DNA of 64,000 nucleotides from Algoriphagus sp. Y33 (GCF_014838715.1 NZ_CP061947.1:3906001-3970000), one strand, 5' to 3'. Shown: positions 8,782 to 17,052, counted from the first letter of the stretch. Made by a program: numbers and translations. The notes: generated from the letters alone by a model not told the origin.

Positions 8782-10584
8782 TTATTTTTCATTTCTGTTA
8801 ACAGAAGATCTAAATATTTGGAAAAACTCATCAGATGACCTGATTTCTTCAAAAATCGGATCTACCAATGCTTTTTGATAAATTAATTCGCTCGCATGAA
8901 TTGCCTTGTCCAATTGCAATAAAGCAATCTCTGTTTGGCCGCTTTCGGCAGCCACCATCGCTAGCCCGTAGAAACCGTATCCATAATTCCTTCCGGCCAT
9001 TACCGATTCCTCAAATGACAAGCTGGCATTTGCATAGTCCTTGGATAAAAAGTAAGCTAAGCCTTTATTGAAAAAATCCTTTGCCTCAGAATAGGGGTAA
9101 TCAAAACGTAGTGCTGCCAGTTTGTAATCACCTCTCATGATATCCAGTGCTCCTCTCAAACTTTCATTGTATTTCAAAAAATCCTGATTCCGTGTAAGTA
9201 CAGAAGCGTCAGATAGCTTCTTATAAGCCTCCCACATTTTCCCTTGTAAAACCAGAATCTGTCCTTGATTATGCAGTACATAAGGATCAGTGGCTATTTT
9301 GGATGCCTGATAAAGCAACTCATTGGCTTCCTTCCATAGCAAATCTTTGGTCGCCTGATCAAGTGTGCGCTGAGCCATCCGCATCTTCACCACCGCCAGA
9401 TTATTGTAGGGTACCACGGATCTAAACAACTCAGTCATTTTACTGTAGATTTTTGCCTTATCTTCAAGCCTGGGGGAGGCCTCGCCTGCGATAGCCCAGT
9501 CAGCCATATCAAGATCAGAGCTTGCAGTATTTTCATTCAATGCCTGGCGAAGCAAAGCTGCCTGAGCTTGATTAAGACCTGGGAGAGGCTTTGCCACCAC
9601 TTCGATTTTGACCGATCTCAGACTAGGAAATAGATCACGCGCTACTTGATTGAACCCCGGGATCTTTTTCAATGCCTGAGTTTGGGACTGATAGTCGGCC
9701 CCATCTGCCAACACAGCATAATATTGATCTTTTCTTTGGGTGGAAAGTTTTTCATATTCTCGAAGTTGTAGTCTAAGGTCAAACCAATCATTCCATCTTG
9801 AGTTTACTTCTGTCAAACTATCTCGAAGTAAAACATTAGAATCCTCAAGCATACGCCTTACCGCTTCTGCCCGGTCCATTCCCAATTTGCTTGTTTTACC
9901 TTCTGAGCTTTCCGGAGACTGCGTACCTGTTATTCTAAAAGATATTACAGCCGAATTTTCAGTCAAAAATGTTTTTAAATCAGCAATTTCCCCCTTATTC
10001 GAAGCATCCATTTTCACAGATGAAGACCCCTCGTCAAATCTGATCAGAAATTCCCCCATTCGGGAAAGATCAGCATCCATAACTCCTGTAGAAATAAATA
10101 ATCCTACCTGTGGAATCGGCTCATCCGGATTTACTTTTCCTATTTTCGCCAGCAAAGGAGTAGTGATAATCCCCCTGGCAAGTATCTTTTTCTGTGAAGG
10201 CACTAGCTGTGTTTTTCTTCCTTGGAAAAACTGGACCTCCAGAAATGCTCCTTCCATCCAAGGCTCATAAGCCAACACAAAAGATTTCTTGTATTCATAT
10301 GCGGCAACTTTTTTGGTCAGCTTGATATCTTCGAAGAGTATTGAATTCTCCGAAGATTTTAAAAGCAGGTTGATCTTCGGATTCCTCGGGCTAAACGCTG
10401 ACTCTACAGGAATACTTCCTGTAACTTCGAACCTTACCGAATCTCTGTAAAACTCAAGCTTACCCGGAATCACTTTGGAATCATTCAAAAAATCAGTCTC
10501 GGGCATTATTATTGAGCTGCATATAAGCGGCAATAACAGGACAAAAAACAAAACAGGTTTTTTCTTAAACAATTGGTCTACCAT
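8782..10584 (-). CDS. Envelope protein with degenerate OmpA-like domain and TPR repeats
   Basis: A 600-residue protein of unknown function. Seen: hydrophobic N-terminal segment (PVLFFVLLLPLICSSII), probably a signal peptide or anchor; a beta-rich region to about residue 180; a segment near residues 185-240 whose pattern FRITGTQSPE...LGMDRAEAVRRML resembles the C-terminal half of OmpA/MotB peptidoglycan-binding domains, but with the rest of the domain poorly recognisable; then TPR-like helices (about 385-590) with ALDIMRGDYKLAALRF, GLAYFLSKDYANASLSFEES and YGLAMVAAESGQTEIAL. It ends in a charged tail. It stands alone between the SusCD leader and a divergent PspC gene. A role as a periplasmic scaffold or cell-wall-binding protein is an inference. 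Confidence 0.6.
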   Translation of the reverse strand: MVDQLFKKKPVLFFVLLLPLICSSIIMPETDFLNDSKVIPGKLEFYRDSVRFEVTGSIPVESAFSPRNPKINLLLKSSENSILFEDIKLTKKVAAYEYKKSFVLAYEPWMEGAFLEVQFFQGRKTQLVPSQKKILARGIITTPLLAKIGKVNPDEPIPQVGLFISTGVMDADLSRMGEFLIRFDEGSSSVKMDASNKGEIADLKTFLTENSAVISFRITGTQSPESSEGKTSKLGMDRAEAVRRMLEDSNVLLRDSLTEVNSRWNDWFDLRLQLREYEKLSTQRKDQYYAVLADGADYQSQTQALKKIPGFNQVARDLFPSLRSVKIEVVAKPLPGLNQAQAALLRQALNENTASSDLDMADWAIAGEASPRLEDKAKIYSKMTELFRSVVPYNNLAVVKMRMAQRTLDQATKDLLWKEANELLYQASKIATDPYVLHNQGQILVLQGKMWEAYKKLSDASVLTRNQDFLKYNESLRGALDIMRGDYKLAALRFDYPYSEAKDFFNKGLAYFLSKDYANASLSFEESVMAGRNYGYGFYGLAMVAAESGQTEIALLQLDKAIHASELIYQKALVDPIFEEIRSSDEFFQIFRSSVNRNEK

Positions 10585-10646
10585 TATTATTTATTAATTC
10601 TAAAGACTTTTTTCTTAAATTCACCGTAACAAACTCGCCTATTACC

Positions 10647-10865
10647 ATGGAAAAGCTGAAAATATTCTTCGAAGAAAGAGCATTTGGGGTTTGCTCACGC
10701 TTAGGTGAAAAACTCAACTTCCCTATTGACAGCATCCGTTTATTCTTTATTTATGCCTCCTTTGTTACAATGGGTTCACCTGTAATCCTCTACGTGAGTA
10801 TGGCAATGACTATGAAAATCAGAAAGTTCTTTAGAAAAAAGAACAATCCTGTACTTTTTGACTAA
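10647..10865 (+). CDS. Short PspC-domain membrane protein
   Basis: A 72-residue protein matching the PspC fold: GVCSRLGEKLNFPIDSIRLFFIYASFV, where the 'GVCSRLGE/A' opening and the 'hxxxRLhFhh' helix precede a transmembrane segment (PVILYVSMAMTM) and a basic cytoplasmic tail. PspC proteins act in envelope-stress sensing in Proteobacteria; in Bacteroidota the short stand-alone versions have no established role. It is divergent from the TPR protein (62 bases between starts) and its stop overlaps the end of the convergent glycosyltransferase by four bases. Confidence 0.75.
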   Translation: MEKLKIFFEERAFGVCSRLGEKLNFPIDSIRLFFIYASFVTMGSPVILYVSMAMTMKIRKFFRKKNNPVLFD

Positions 10866-11869
10866 AGCTGATCGTAGCTCTTTTTACCCAATATTTTCCA
10901 GTTCCAAAAGACCAAGGCTACTTTTCCTTTTCTTTTTACCTCTACTCTTCCATCCGTTTCAGGTTGGAATTTCTCAATAGAACTCTTTTTTGATTTAAAG
11001 TCTCTATAAGCGTCTAATACTGCCTTCGAAAATTCCTTTTTCCCTTGAATCACAAAGCTCAACGCTGCCAAATGCTCCAACAAAGATTTGACCAGAAAAA
11101 TCCGGGTAAATCCGGGGGAGGTCTCGTTTTTATATATCATACTGAGACTGTTTCTGATATTCAAATACATTTTCTTAGGACTAGCTCTATCCAGTGTAGC
11201 TCCACCGAGATGATATACCTCCACTGATCCTTCATAAGCTATTTTCCATCCCGATTTCCGCATCCGCCAACAGAGGTCTATTTCCTCCATATGGGCAAAA
11301 AAAGCTGAGTCGAAACCGGACAATTCATGGAATACTGTAGCATTCACTACCATACATGCACCCGAAGCCCAATCTACGTCGATGGAATCATTGTAATTTC
11401 CCAGATCTTCTTCTATAGAATCCCAGACTCTGCCCCTGCAATAGGGGTACCCATACGCATCCAAAAACCCACCTCCAGCTCCTGCATGGTCAAATAAGCT
11501 CTTCTGCTTCCAAGAAAGGATCTTAGGCTGAAGCGCAGCATAATCGGGGTGGGATTCCATCCATTCGATCAGAAGAGAATCCCACCCAGCAGTCACTTCT
11601 ACATCGGAATTGAGCAGAATATAATAATTGTATTCGCCTCTTATATAAGCAAGTCCACTATTGTATCCTCCGGCATAGCCAAAATTCCCACTGAGTTCAA
11701 TCAGCCGAATGCGAGGATATTTCTCTTTCAAAAAATCTACTGAGCTGTCAGTACTTGCATTATCTATCACCCAGACGTCATAGCTACTATGCGTACAAAC
11801 TGAAGGAAGAAATGTCTTTAGCATTTCTTCCCCATTGTAATTCAGTATGACGATGGCGCAGGCCTTCAT
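10862..11869 (-). CDS. Family 2 glycosyltransferase
   Basis: Inverting GT-A glycosyltransferase of 335 residues, probably cytoplasmic or membrane-associated, adding a sugar to a surface polysaccharide precursor. Seen: the N-terminal nucleotide-binding motifs CAIVILNYNGEE, VWVIDNASTDSS and NFGYAGGYNSGL; the metal-binding region LLNSDVEV (DXD equivalent); and the acceptor-side motif HMEEIDLCWRMRKSGW, typical of rhamnosyltransferase-like GT2 enzymes of the WcaE/RfbF type. Acceptor and donor cannot be told. Its ATG overlaps the stop of the upstream ybaB-like gene by four bases, so the two are translationally coupled. Confidence 0.88.
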   Translation of the reverse strand: MKACAIVILNYNGEEMLKTFLPSVCTHSSYDVWVIDNASTDSSVDFLKEKYPRIRLIELSGNFGYAGGYNSGLAYIRGEYNYYILLNSDVEVTAGWDSLLIEWMESHPDYAALQPKILSWKQKSLFDHAGAGGGFLDAYGYPYCRGRVWDSIEEDLGNYNDSIDVDWASGACMVVNATVFHELSGFDSAFFAHMEEIDLCWRMRKSGWKIAYEGSVEVYHLGGATLDRASPKKMYLNIRNSLSMIYKNETSPGFTRIFLVKSLLEHLAALSFVIQGKKEFSKAVLDAYRDFKSKKSSIEKFQPETDGRVEVKRKGKVALVFWNWKILGKKSYDQL

Positions 11870-12201
11870 CCAAACATTCCGCCTAGATCCATCCCCGGGA
11901 TATTCGGGATCATACCTTCTGTAGCCGCTTTCATCTCAGCTTTGATTTTCACCTCGATTGCGGTCATCGCAATATTGGTGGCCGCCACGATCAAGTCGCT
12001 CAGCATTTCTTTGTCTTTGGGAGAGAGCAGAGAATCATCAAACTCAATGCTCATGACTTTTCTATCCCCATTTACAGTAACTTTCACCATTCCGGCTCCC
12101 GATTCACCAGTCGCCGTCAAGTGTACAAGTTTAGCCTGTGTCTCTTTAATTTTTGCCTGGGCTTCTTTCACTTTGCCCATCATGCCCATGATATCAAACA
12201 T
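11866..12201 (-). CDS. YbaB/EbfC-family nucleoid-associated protein
   Basis: Small DNA-binding protein of 111 residues that dimerises and coats DNA. Seen: MFDIMGMMGKVKEAQAKIKE helix, the central strands VKVTVNGDRKVMSIEFDD, and the C-terminal helix LIVAATNIAMTAIEVKIKAEM, all in the family order, with a Gly/Met-rich tail (PGMDLGGMFG). Length is normal. In many bacteria the gene accompanies dnaX-recR; here it is instead coupled to a glycosyltransferase gene, a local arrangement that says little about function. Confidence 0.9.
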   Translation of the reverse strand: MFDIMGMMGKVKEAQAKIKETQAKLVHLTATGESGAGMVKVTVNGDRKVMSIEFDDSLLSPKDKEMLSDLIVAATNIAMTAIEVKIKAEMKAATEGMIPNIPGMDLGGMFG

Positions 12202-12411
12202 ATATTTCGAATTAAGATCTTTTTATTTTTAACTATGGTTATCTGCGATGTTACAATTGAGGTTATTTTCTTTGCCTGGATTGGAAAGGAGATCAAAGCC
12301 ACCTGCCTGACGATAGGTGCGGCAGACCTAAACAGCCTCAATTCTTAAGTTTACCATCTATTTTGGAGCTTTAAAATCCCTACTGGCATAAGTGCAAACA
12401 CATTTTCTAAT
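12202..12411. other. Intergenic region with a degenerate CTGCC-type repeat
   Basis: About 210 bases without a supported gene between the hisS 3' end and the ybaB-like start. A short imperfect inverted repeat (CTGCCTGACGATAGGTGCGGCAG, arms at about 12304-12326) resembles the GC-rich extragenic repeats scattered in Cytophagales genomes. An open frame of 75 codons across it has no recognisable protein features. Confidence 0.35.
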
Positions 12412-13773
12412 TTACTTTAAACGCGCAATTACTTCCTCCAAACTTAGGGATTCTTGAACTCCTGTTTCCAGATTTTTTAAGGCTATTACATTAGACTCAA
12501 TCTCTGCATCACCACAAATACCTACAAATGGAATGGCTTTCTTAGAAGCAAAATCCAGTTGTTTTTTCATTTTACTGAGATCAGGATAAAGTTCCGCTTT
12601 GATTCCCACTGCCCTGAACTTCTTCAACAAGCTCAACGAATATACAAATGCCTTCTGATCAAAATGCGTCAAAAGAATTTTAGTGCTCTGAAAGCTGTCT
12701 TCAGGAAACAAGTCCAACTCCTCCAGCACATCGTACAAACGATCTACTCCAAAGGAGAACCCAACCCCTGACATTCCCGAAAGCCCAAAAACTCCCGTCA
12801 AATTATCATATCGCCCTCCTCCACTCACGGATCCAATGGACACATGGTTTACTTTTACTTCGAAGATCGCTCCAGTATAATAGGATAATCCACGGGCCAG
12901 CATAATATCCAGCTCTACAAAATCCAGATCTTCTCCCATTTCCGTTAAGATTTGAAGCACCTCTTCCAGTTCGCTTACCCCCTGAAGTCCGATTTCACTG
13001 TTGGCCAAGAACTTTTTAAGAAATGCCAACTTTCCTAGTTGATCAGCTTCCAAAGTAACCAATGGAGTTAGTTTTTCTACAGAATCGGAGGCGAAGCCCC
13101 GCTCTCCTAATTCTTCTTTTACTTTCTCCCAGCCGATTTTGTCCAGTTTATCTATGGCGACGCATAGAGGGCCTTCTTTCCCAGCCTCCCCTATAGCTTC
13201 AGAAATCCCTGTGAGAATTTTTCGATTGTTCAGCTTGATACTGAAATCATTCAGCTTCAATTTGTCAAAAACAGATCGGATCATCAGAATAATTTCCGCT
13301 TCGCAAAGTAGACTGTCTGTACCTACCACATCTGCATCACACTGATAGAACTCGCGGTATCTTCCCTTCTGAGGTCTATCTGCACGCCAAACCGGCTGAA
13401 TCTGAAAGCGCTTGAACGGAAAAGTCAACTCATTCCTGTTCATCACCACAAAGCGGGCAAAAGGAACAGTCAAATCATAGCGTAGGCCCTTTTCCGAGAC
13501 CTTTGTAAGGGTTTGTTTATAGCCATTCTGCAAATCATTTTCAGCTACATTCTTCAAGAAATCCCCACTGTTCAAAATCTTAAAAAGCAACTGATCCCCC
13601 TCATCCCCATATTTACCGGTTAGCGTGCTGAGGTTCTCCATCGCCGGAGTCTCAATCTGATTATAGCCAAAAAGTTGAAAAGTGTCCTTGATTGTATCTA
13701 GGATATAATTCCTTCTGGCCATCTGGATAGTTCCGAAATCCCGGGTTCCTTTTGGCAGACTTGGCTTTTGCAT
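12412..13773 (-). CDS. hisS: Histidine--tRNA ligase
   Basis: Class II aminoacyl-tRNA synthetase that charges tRNA-His. Seen in order: N-terminal KPSLPKGTRDFG, motif 1 region DTIKDTFQLFGYNQIETPAME, motif 2 around FQIQPVWRADRPQKGRYREFYQCD, the histidine-A loop ARGLSYYTGAIFEV, motif 3 GGGRYDNLTG...GVGFSFGVDRL, and a C-terminal anticodon-binding domain (KILLTHFDQKAF onward). At 453 residues it is close to other Bacteroidota HisRS proteins. No frameshift or missing motif was noticed. A -7-like box lies upstream. Confidence 0.97.
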   Translation of the reverse strand: MQKPSLPKGTRDFGTIQMARRNYILDTIKDTFQLFGYNQIETPAMENLSTLTGKYGDEGDQLLFKILNSGDFLKNVAENDLQNGYKQTLTKVSEKGLRYDLTVPFARFVVMNRNELTFPFKRFQIQPVWRADRPQKGRYREFYQCDADVVGTDSLLCEAEIILMIRSVFDKLKLNDFSIKLNNRKILTGISEAIGEAGKEGPLCVAIDKLDKIGWEKVKEELGERGFASDSVEKLTPLVTLEADQLGKLAFLKKFLANSEIGLQGVSELEEVLQILTEMGEDLDFVELDIMLARGLSYYTGAIFEVKVNHVSIGSVSGGGRYDNLTGVFGLSGMSGVGFSFGVDRLYDVLEELDLFPEDSFQSTKILLTHFDQKAFVYSLSLLKKFRAVGIKAELYPDLSKMKKQLDFASKKAIPFVGICGDAEIESNVIALKNLETGVQESLSLEEVIARLK

Positions 13774-13798
13774 AGCTTGTTTTTTGGTGATTAGCTGC

Positions 13799-13806
13799 CA
13801 AATTTA
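13799..13806 (-). promoter_or_regulatory. -7 box upstream of hisS
   Basis: TAAATTTG on the minus strand fits TAnnTTTG and lies 26 bases upstream of the hisS start codon, a short leader as is usual in this phylum. No clear -33 TTG was found at the expected distance. Confidence 0.35.
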
Positions 13807-13892
13807 TTCAAAAAAAAGGAAACGCATCCTGATATCGTGCGTGTGAAAGAATTAAATCGCAAAATAATTTAGGCTAAAATGAAATGTTTATT

Positions 13893-13900
13893 TACTTTTG
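13893..13900 (+). promoter_or_regulatory. -7 box upstream of the 47-residue basic protein gene
   Basis: TACTTTTG matches TAnnTTTG, 42 bases before the ATG at 13942. It lies downstream of the alternative ATG at 13879, so that longer reading frame could not be translated from this promoter. This supports the shorter protein. Confidence 0.4.
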
Positions 13901-13941
13901 CAACTCGTTTCGAAACAATACTATTAAAAAAATATACGACC

Positions 13942-14085
13942 ATGGCAGTTACTACACTGAAGAGAAAACTTAAAAGAAAAAGACAATCTCAGACCACACG
14001 TGTGATTAAGATCAAGCAATTGTCTGCTCAGCCTGTAATCAGAAACGTGGACGTTGAAGAGCTTAAGAAGTCTTTCTCGAAATAA
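13942..14085 (+). CDS. Small basic protein, 47 residues
   Basis: A tiny, highly basic protein (14 Lys/Arg of 47). It begins MAVTTLKRKLKRKRQSQTTR and ends DVEELKKSFSK. The start at 13942 is preferred over an in-frame ATG at 13879 because the intervening residues are not protein-like and a -7 box lies between the two. The basic head suggests nucleic-acid or ribosome binding; no known domain is recognised. It is transcribed divergently from hisS and followed by a hairpin terminator, so it is a stand-alone transcription unit. I believe it is a genuine gene because of promoter, start and terminator spacing, but its function is unknown. Confidence 0.7.
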   Translation: MAVTTLKRKLKRKRQSQTTRVIKIKQLSAQPVIRNVDVEELKKSFSK

Positions 14086-14108
14086 TCTTTACCTCTGTAA
14101 AAACATTG

Positions 14109-14136
14109 AAGGCGGTCATCTGATCGCCTTTTTTGT
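14109..14136 (+). terminator. Rho-independent terminator
   Basis: Stem AAGGCG/CGCCTT with an inner TCA/TGA pair and one mismatch, followed by a T-rich tail, 24 bases after the small basic protein gene. Confidence 0.75.
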
Positions 14137-14362
14137 TTGTTTTTTGAGATGTTAGACATGAGAGAAAAGACATTAGAAATGATTTCATGATTGAACACTG
14201 GAGTCCCAAATCTTTTACAAAAAAATCGAAAATTCAAGTGGTTTGTGTCTTCACAAACCACGGCCTTTAGGTCATTTCCAAATCTGCCTGAGACTGAAAA
14301 CTGCAACTCTTTTTACATTCTACCTATTACAAGATATTAAACTGACTATTTAGCGGTAAAAA

Positions 14363-14872
14363 TCAACCCACCTTACCCCGCTTCCCCAGCTCCACCACCC
14401 GGAGATTTTTTACCTGACCTGCTTCCAAATCAAATAACAGCATCGTCCGCATCACATGAAAGCCATGCTGCCCGATAGCTCCCGGGTTCATATAAAGGCA
14501 ATTCATTGCCTTATCAAATTCCACTTTGCAAATATGGGAATGCCCACAGATGAAAAGATTTGGGGCTGATTCTTTAATTTTGGTTTTGATGCCAGTGGCG
14601 TAGCGGGGAGGTTTCCCTCCGATGTGCGTCATTAATACCTTCACTCCTTCCAGCGTGAACTCTTGCCATTCCGGATATGACTGCTGCATAGTCACATCAT
14701 CAATATTCCCATAAACTGCCCGTATACGCTTACCTGAGGGCAAAGCCTCCATCACTTCAAAACTTCCGATATCTCCGGCATGCCAGATTTCATCCACTTC
14801 TTCCAGATAGGCGAGCGTTTTGTGGTCAACATAATTATGAGAATCAGAGATAAGGGCAATCTTGGTAGGCAT
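14363..14872 (-). CDS. YfcE/MJ0936-type metallophosphoesterase
   Basis: Cytoplasmic phosphodiesterase of 169 residues from the calcineurin-like superfamily. All metal-ligand motifs are visible: ISDSHNYVD near residue 8, AGDIG near 37, GNIDD near 60, THIGG near 87 and CGHSH near 115. This compact version resembles Methanocaldococcus MJ0936 and E. coli YfcE, which hydrolyse phosphodiesters with manganese; the physiological substrate is not known. It is divergent from the rhodanese gene with about 70 bases between starts, and is not obviously in an operon. Confidence 0.88.
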   Translation of the reverse strand: MPTKIALISDSHNYVDHKTLAYLEEVDEIWHAGDIGSFEVMEALPSGKRIRAVYGNIDDVTMQQSYPEWQEFTLEGVKVLMTHIGGKPPRYATGIKTKIKESAPNLFICGHSHICKVEFDKAMNCLYMNPGAIGQHGFHVMRTMLLFDLEAGQVKNLRVVELGKRGKVG

Positions 14873-14941
14873 TTGAACTTAATTTTGCTAAATTTTCATT
14901 CCAATATGGATTAGCTATTATTCACATCAAACACCACAACC

Positions 14942-15340
14942 ATGAAATTTCAAAAAATTCTTTTTCTGGTATTTAGTTTGGCTATGATTAAGATTGATTT
15001 CGTATTAGCCCAATCTTCTGATTCAAATACAATTAGTGTAACGGAGTTTGAAGAACTGGCGAAAAACAAAGGCGCAGTACGGATAATTGATGTTCGCACA
15101 CCGGAGGAAGTAGCCGCTGGAAGCATATTAAATGCTCAAAACATTGATTTTAAAAATGACAATTTTAAAAGGAAAATTGCAAAACTTGACAAAAACAGAA
15201 CTTACCTGCTCTATTGCAAAGCTGGAATTAGATCCGCCGACGCATCCCTATTGATGAAGGAGGCAGGATTTACCCACATTTACTCCCTTGAGGGTGGAAT
15301 TGATTCTTGGATAGAAGCTGGGAAAACCATAGAAAAATGA
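14942..15340 (+). CDS. Secreted single-domain rhodanese
   Basis: A 132-residue protein with a signal peptide (MKFQKILFLVFSLAMIKIDFVLAQ) and one rhodanese domain. Seen: RIIDVRTPEEVAAG near residue 50, the active-site loop YCKAGIRS with its catalytic Cys near residue 95, and the closing GGIDSWIEAG. Such periplasmic domains carry a persulfide on the cysteine and act in sulfur transfer or redox handling; the actual partner is not known. The stop codon overlaps the ATG of the decayed aldehyde dehydrogenase gene (ATGA), suggesting the two were once co-translated. Confidence 0.88.
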   Translation: MKFQKILFLVFSLAMIKIDFVLAQSSDSNTISVTEFEELAKNKGAVRIIDVRTPEEVAAGSILNAQNIDFKNDNFKRKIAKLDKNRTYLLYCKAGIRSADASLLMKEAGFTHIYSLEGGIDSWIEAGKTIEK

Positions 15341-15721
15341 CACTAATAAAATCAGTCAATCCCTATTGAGGGGAATTCTTGCAGAGTACAATCCTTTAAC
15401 GGAAAATGAAATTGAAGAAAAGCTTAGCTCAGGTTCATTGGCCCTGCGGCAACGCTCTTTAGAGTAAACGACGAAACGGATGCAATTGCTTTGGCAAATG
15501 ATTCTGAGTTTGGTCTAGGAGCTTCCATTTGGACCGAAGACATGCAGAAAACTGAGAAAATTGCCGGGAAAATCAAGTGTGGAGCCGTGCTTATCAATGC
15601 CATGGTAGCTTCCAATCCCGATCTTCCCTTTGGGGGAACAGAAAAAACAGGATTCGGAAGAGAACTGGGCAGATATGGAATTTTGGAGTTCGTCAATTCA
15701 AAAACAGTATATTTGGATTAA
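15337..15721 (+). pseudogene. Aldehyde dehydrogenase remnant (internal deletion, frameshift, nonsense)
   Basis: Remains of a succinate-semialdehyde-dehydrogenase-like gene. The first frame reads MTLIKSVNPY and then hits TGA; shifting frame restores ILAEYNPLTENEIEEKLSSG, the usual N-terminal continuation of this family (compare NPxTGExxAEY). Then, in a different frame, the sequence jumps directly to the C-terminal segment GPAATLFRVNDETDAIALAN, NDSEFGLGASIWTED, and the family ending PFGGTEKTGFGRELG...EFVNSKTVYLD. About 310-330 residues, including the NAD-binding domain and catalytic Cys/Glu, are missing. At least three lesions are needed to explain it, so it cannot make active enzyme. Only the C-terminal 76 residues remain as a clean open frame with a TTG as possible start. 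Confidence 0.85.
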
Positions 15722-15804
15722 TCAATTGGGGATAAAACGGCCTTAATTTTTGGTTTTGGCCAATTCCTTTCTATTTTTACGAGCCAAAATTTTGTCATAA
15801 ACTA

Positions 15805-16785
15805 ATGAGAGAAATACAGTTTCGAGAAGCCCTAAGAGAGGCAATGTCCGAAGAAATGAGACGTGATAAAGACGTTTTCCTGATGGGCGAAGAAGTTGCT
15901 GAATATAATGGAGCTTACAAAGTATCCCAAGGAATGTTGGATGAATTCGGACCGGACCGTGTCTATGACACACCCATTGCCGAGCTCGGATTTTCCGGAT
16001 TAGCTGTAGGCGCCGCAATGAACGGCCTCAAGCCCATTGTCGAGTTCATGACTTTCAACTTCTCTTTAGTTGCAATAGATCAGATTATCAATTCCGCCGC
16101 GAAAATGCTTGCCATGTCCGGCGGAGCGTACAGCGTTCCTGTCGTATTCAGAGGTCCTACGGGAAATGCAGGCCAATTGGGAGCTACCCACTCTTCTAAT
16201 TTCGAAAATTGGTTTGCAAATACCCCGGGGCTGAAAGTTGTCGTCCCTTCTAATCCTTACGATGCCAAAGGCCTGATGAAAGCAGCTATCCGAGATCCTG
16301 ATCCGATCATCTTCATGGAATCTGAGGTAATGTATTCTGATAAAGGTGAAGTACCTGAAGGAGAATATCTTCTGCCAATCGGTGTTGCGGATGTAAAAAG
16401 AAAAGGAAAAGATGTCACTGTTATTTCATTCGGTAAAATGATGAAAGTAGCTCTACAGGCTGCCGAAGAAATGGCAAAAGAAGGCATAGAAGCTGAGGTA
16501 ATTGACCTACGAACTGTGAGACCTATTGATTACGCTACTTGTATGGAGTCTGTGAAGAAAACCAACCGTGTAGTGATCGTAGAAGAAGCCAATCCTATCG
16601 CAGGTATTTCTTCTGAATTGACTTATCACTTTCAGCGCTATGCGTTTGACTACCTAGACTCACCTATAATCCGTGTGAATTCTATGGATATTCCGTTAAG
16701 CTACTCTCCAGCTTACATTGAGGCTACTTTGCCTAATGTGAAGAGAACTGTAGACGCAATCAAGAAAGTCTGCTATAAAGATTAA
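15805..16785 (+). CDS. pdhB: Pyruvate dehydrogenase E1 component subunit beta
   Basis: Beta subunit of the heterotetrameric E1 enzyme, cytoplasmic; with the alpha subunit it binds thiamine diphosphate and decarboxylates pyruvate. The 326 residues show the family order: MREIQFREALREAMSEEM, MGEEVAEYNGAYKVSQG, DTPIAELGFSGLAVGAAM, FMTFNFSLVAIDQIIN, HSSNFENWF, then the C-terminal transketolase domain with IDLRTVRPID and EEANPIAG. Length and motifs match stand-alone PdhB. No alpha-subunit or E2/E3 gene is adjacent. It is about 84 bases after the ALDH remnant and ends at a very strong terminator, so it is likely monocistronic. Confidence 0.93.
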   Translation: MREIQFREALREAMSEEMRRDKDVFLMGEEVAEYNGAYKVSQGMLDEFGPDRVYDTPIAELGFSGLAVGAAMNGLKPIVEFMTFNFSLVAIDQIINSAAKMLAMSGGAYSVPVVFRGPTGNAGQLGATHSSNFENWFANTPGLKVVVPSNPYDAKGLMKAAIRDPDPIIFMESEVMYSDKGEVPEGEYLLPIGVADVKRKGKDVTVISFGKMMKVALQAAEEMAKEGIEAEVIDLRTVRPIDYATCMESVKKTNRVVIVEEANPIAGISSELTYHFQRYAFDYLDSPIIRVNSMDIPLSYSPAYIEATLPNVKRTVDAIKKVCYKD

Positions 16786-16800
16786 TTATTCTTAAGTCAT

Positions 16801-16840
16801 AGAAAAGCCCGGATTCATTGAAATGAATCCGGGCTTTTCT
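16801..16840. terminator. Perfect 19-bp hairpin terminator
   Basis: The arms AGAAAAGCCCGGATTCATT and its exact complement are separated by only two bases; the A- and T-runs at the two ends make it usable from both directions. It follows pdhB by 16 bases. Confidence 0.85.
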
Positions 16841-17052
16841 ATTAGTAGCAGCAAGTATCCAGATACAAGACATTCGAGTCGAGAATCAAGAACCAAGTGT
16901 CATGTCCACGGTCCAGGGCAATCAGTGGAATCCTCTTGTCGATTATGGGCAGGGCTTAGATAGTTAAGGTTTTCAGCCCGTTAATTCTATACTGTAAAGC
17001 AGATTTTAAGCAGCACTCTCTGTGATCATTGTGGTAGAAAAATGAAAGCATA
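16841..17052. other. Intergenic spacer with decayed repeat-like text
   Basis: No gene is supported. The stretch around 16851-16930 has quasi-repetitive short words (AGATACAAGACATTCGAGTCGAGAATCAAGAACC, then TCCACGGTCCAGGG) resembling the degenerate spacer repeats also seen after rlmB. Identity as a repeat family would need genome-wide comparison. Confidence 0.3.

Noticed and set aside
9740..10270. 176-codon plus-strand frame inside the TPR protein gene
   Set aside because: Antisense to a convincing coding region and composed of Ser/Ile-rich text typical of reversed codons.
14028..14306. 92-codon minus-strand frame over the small basic protein
   Set aside because: It crosses the terminator and the end of a better-supported gene and shows no family pattern.
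16841..17052. Small RNA gene in the spacer after pdhB
   Set aside because: It has no clear promoter plus own terminator; the repeat-like decay pattern explains it better.
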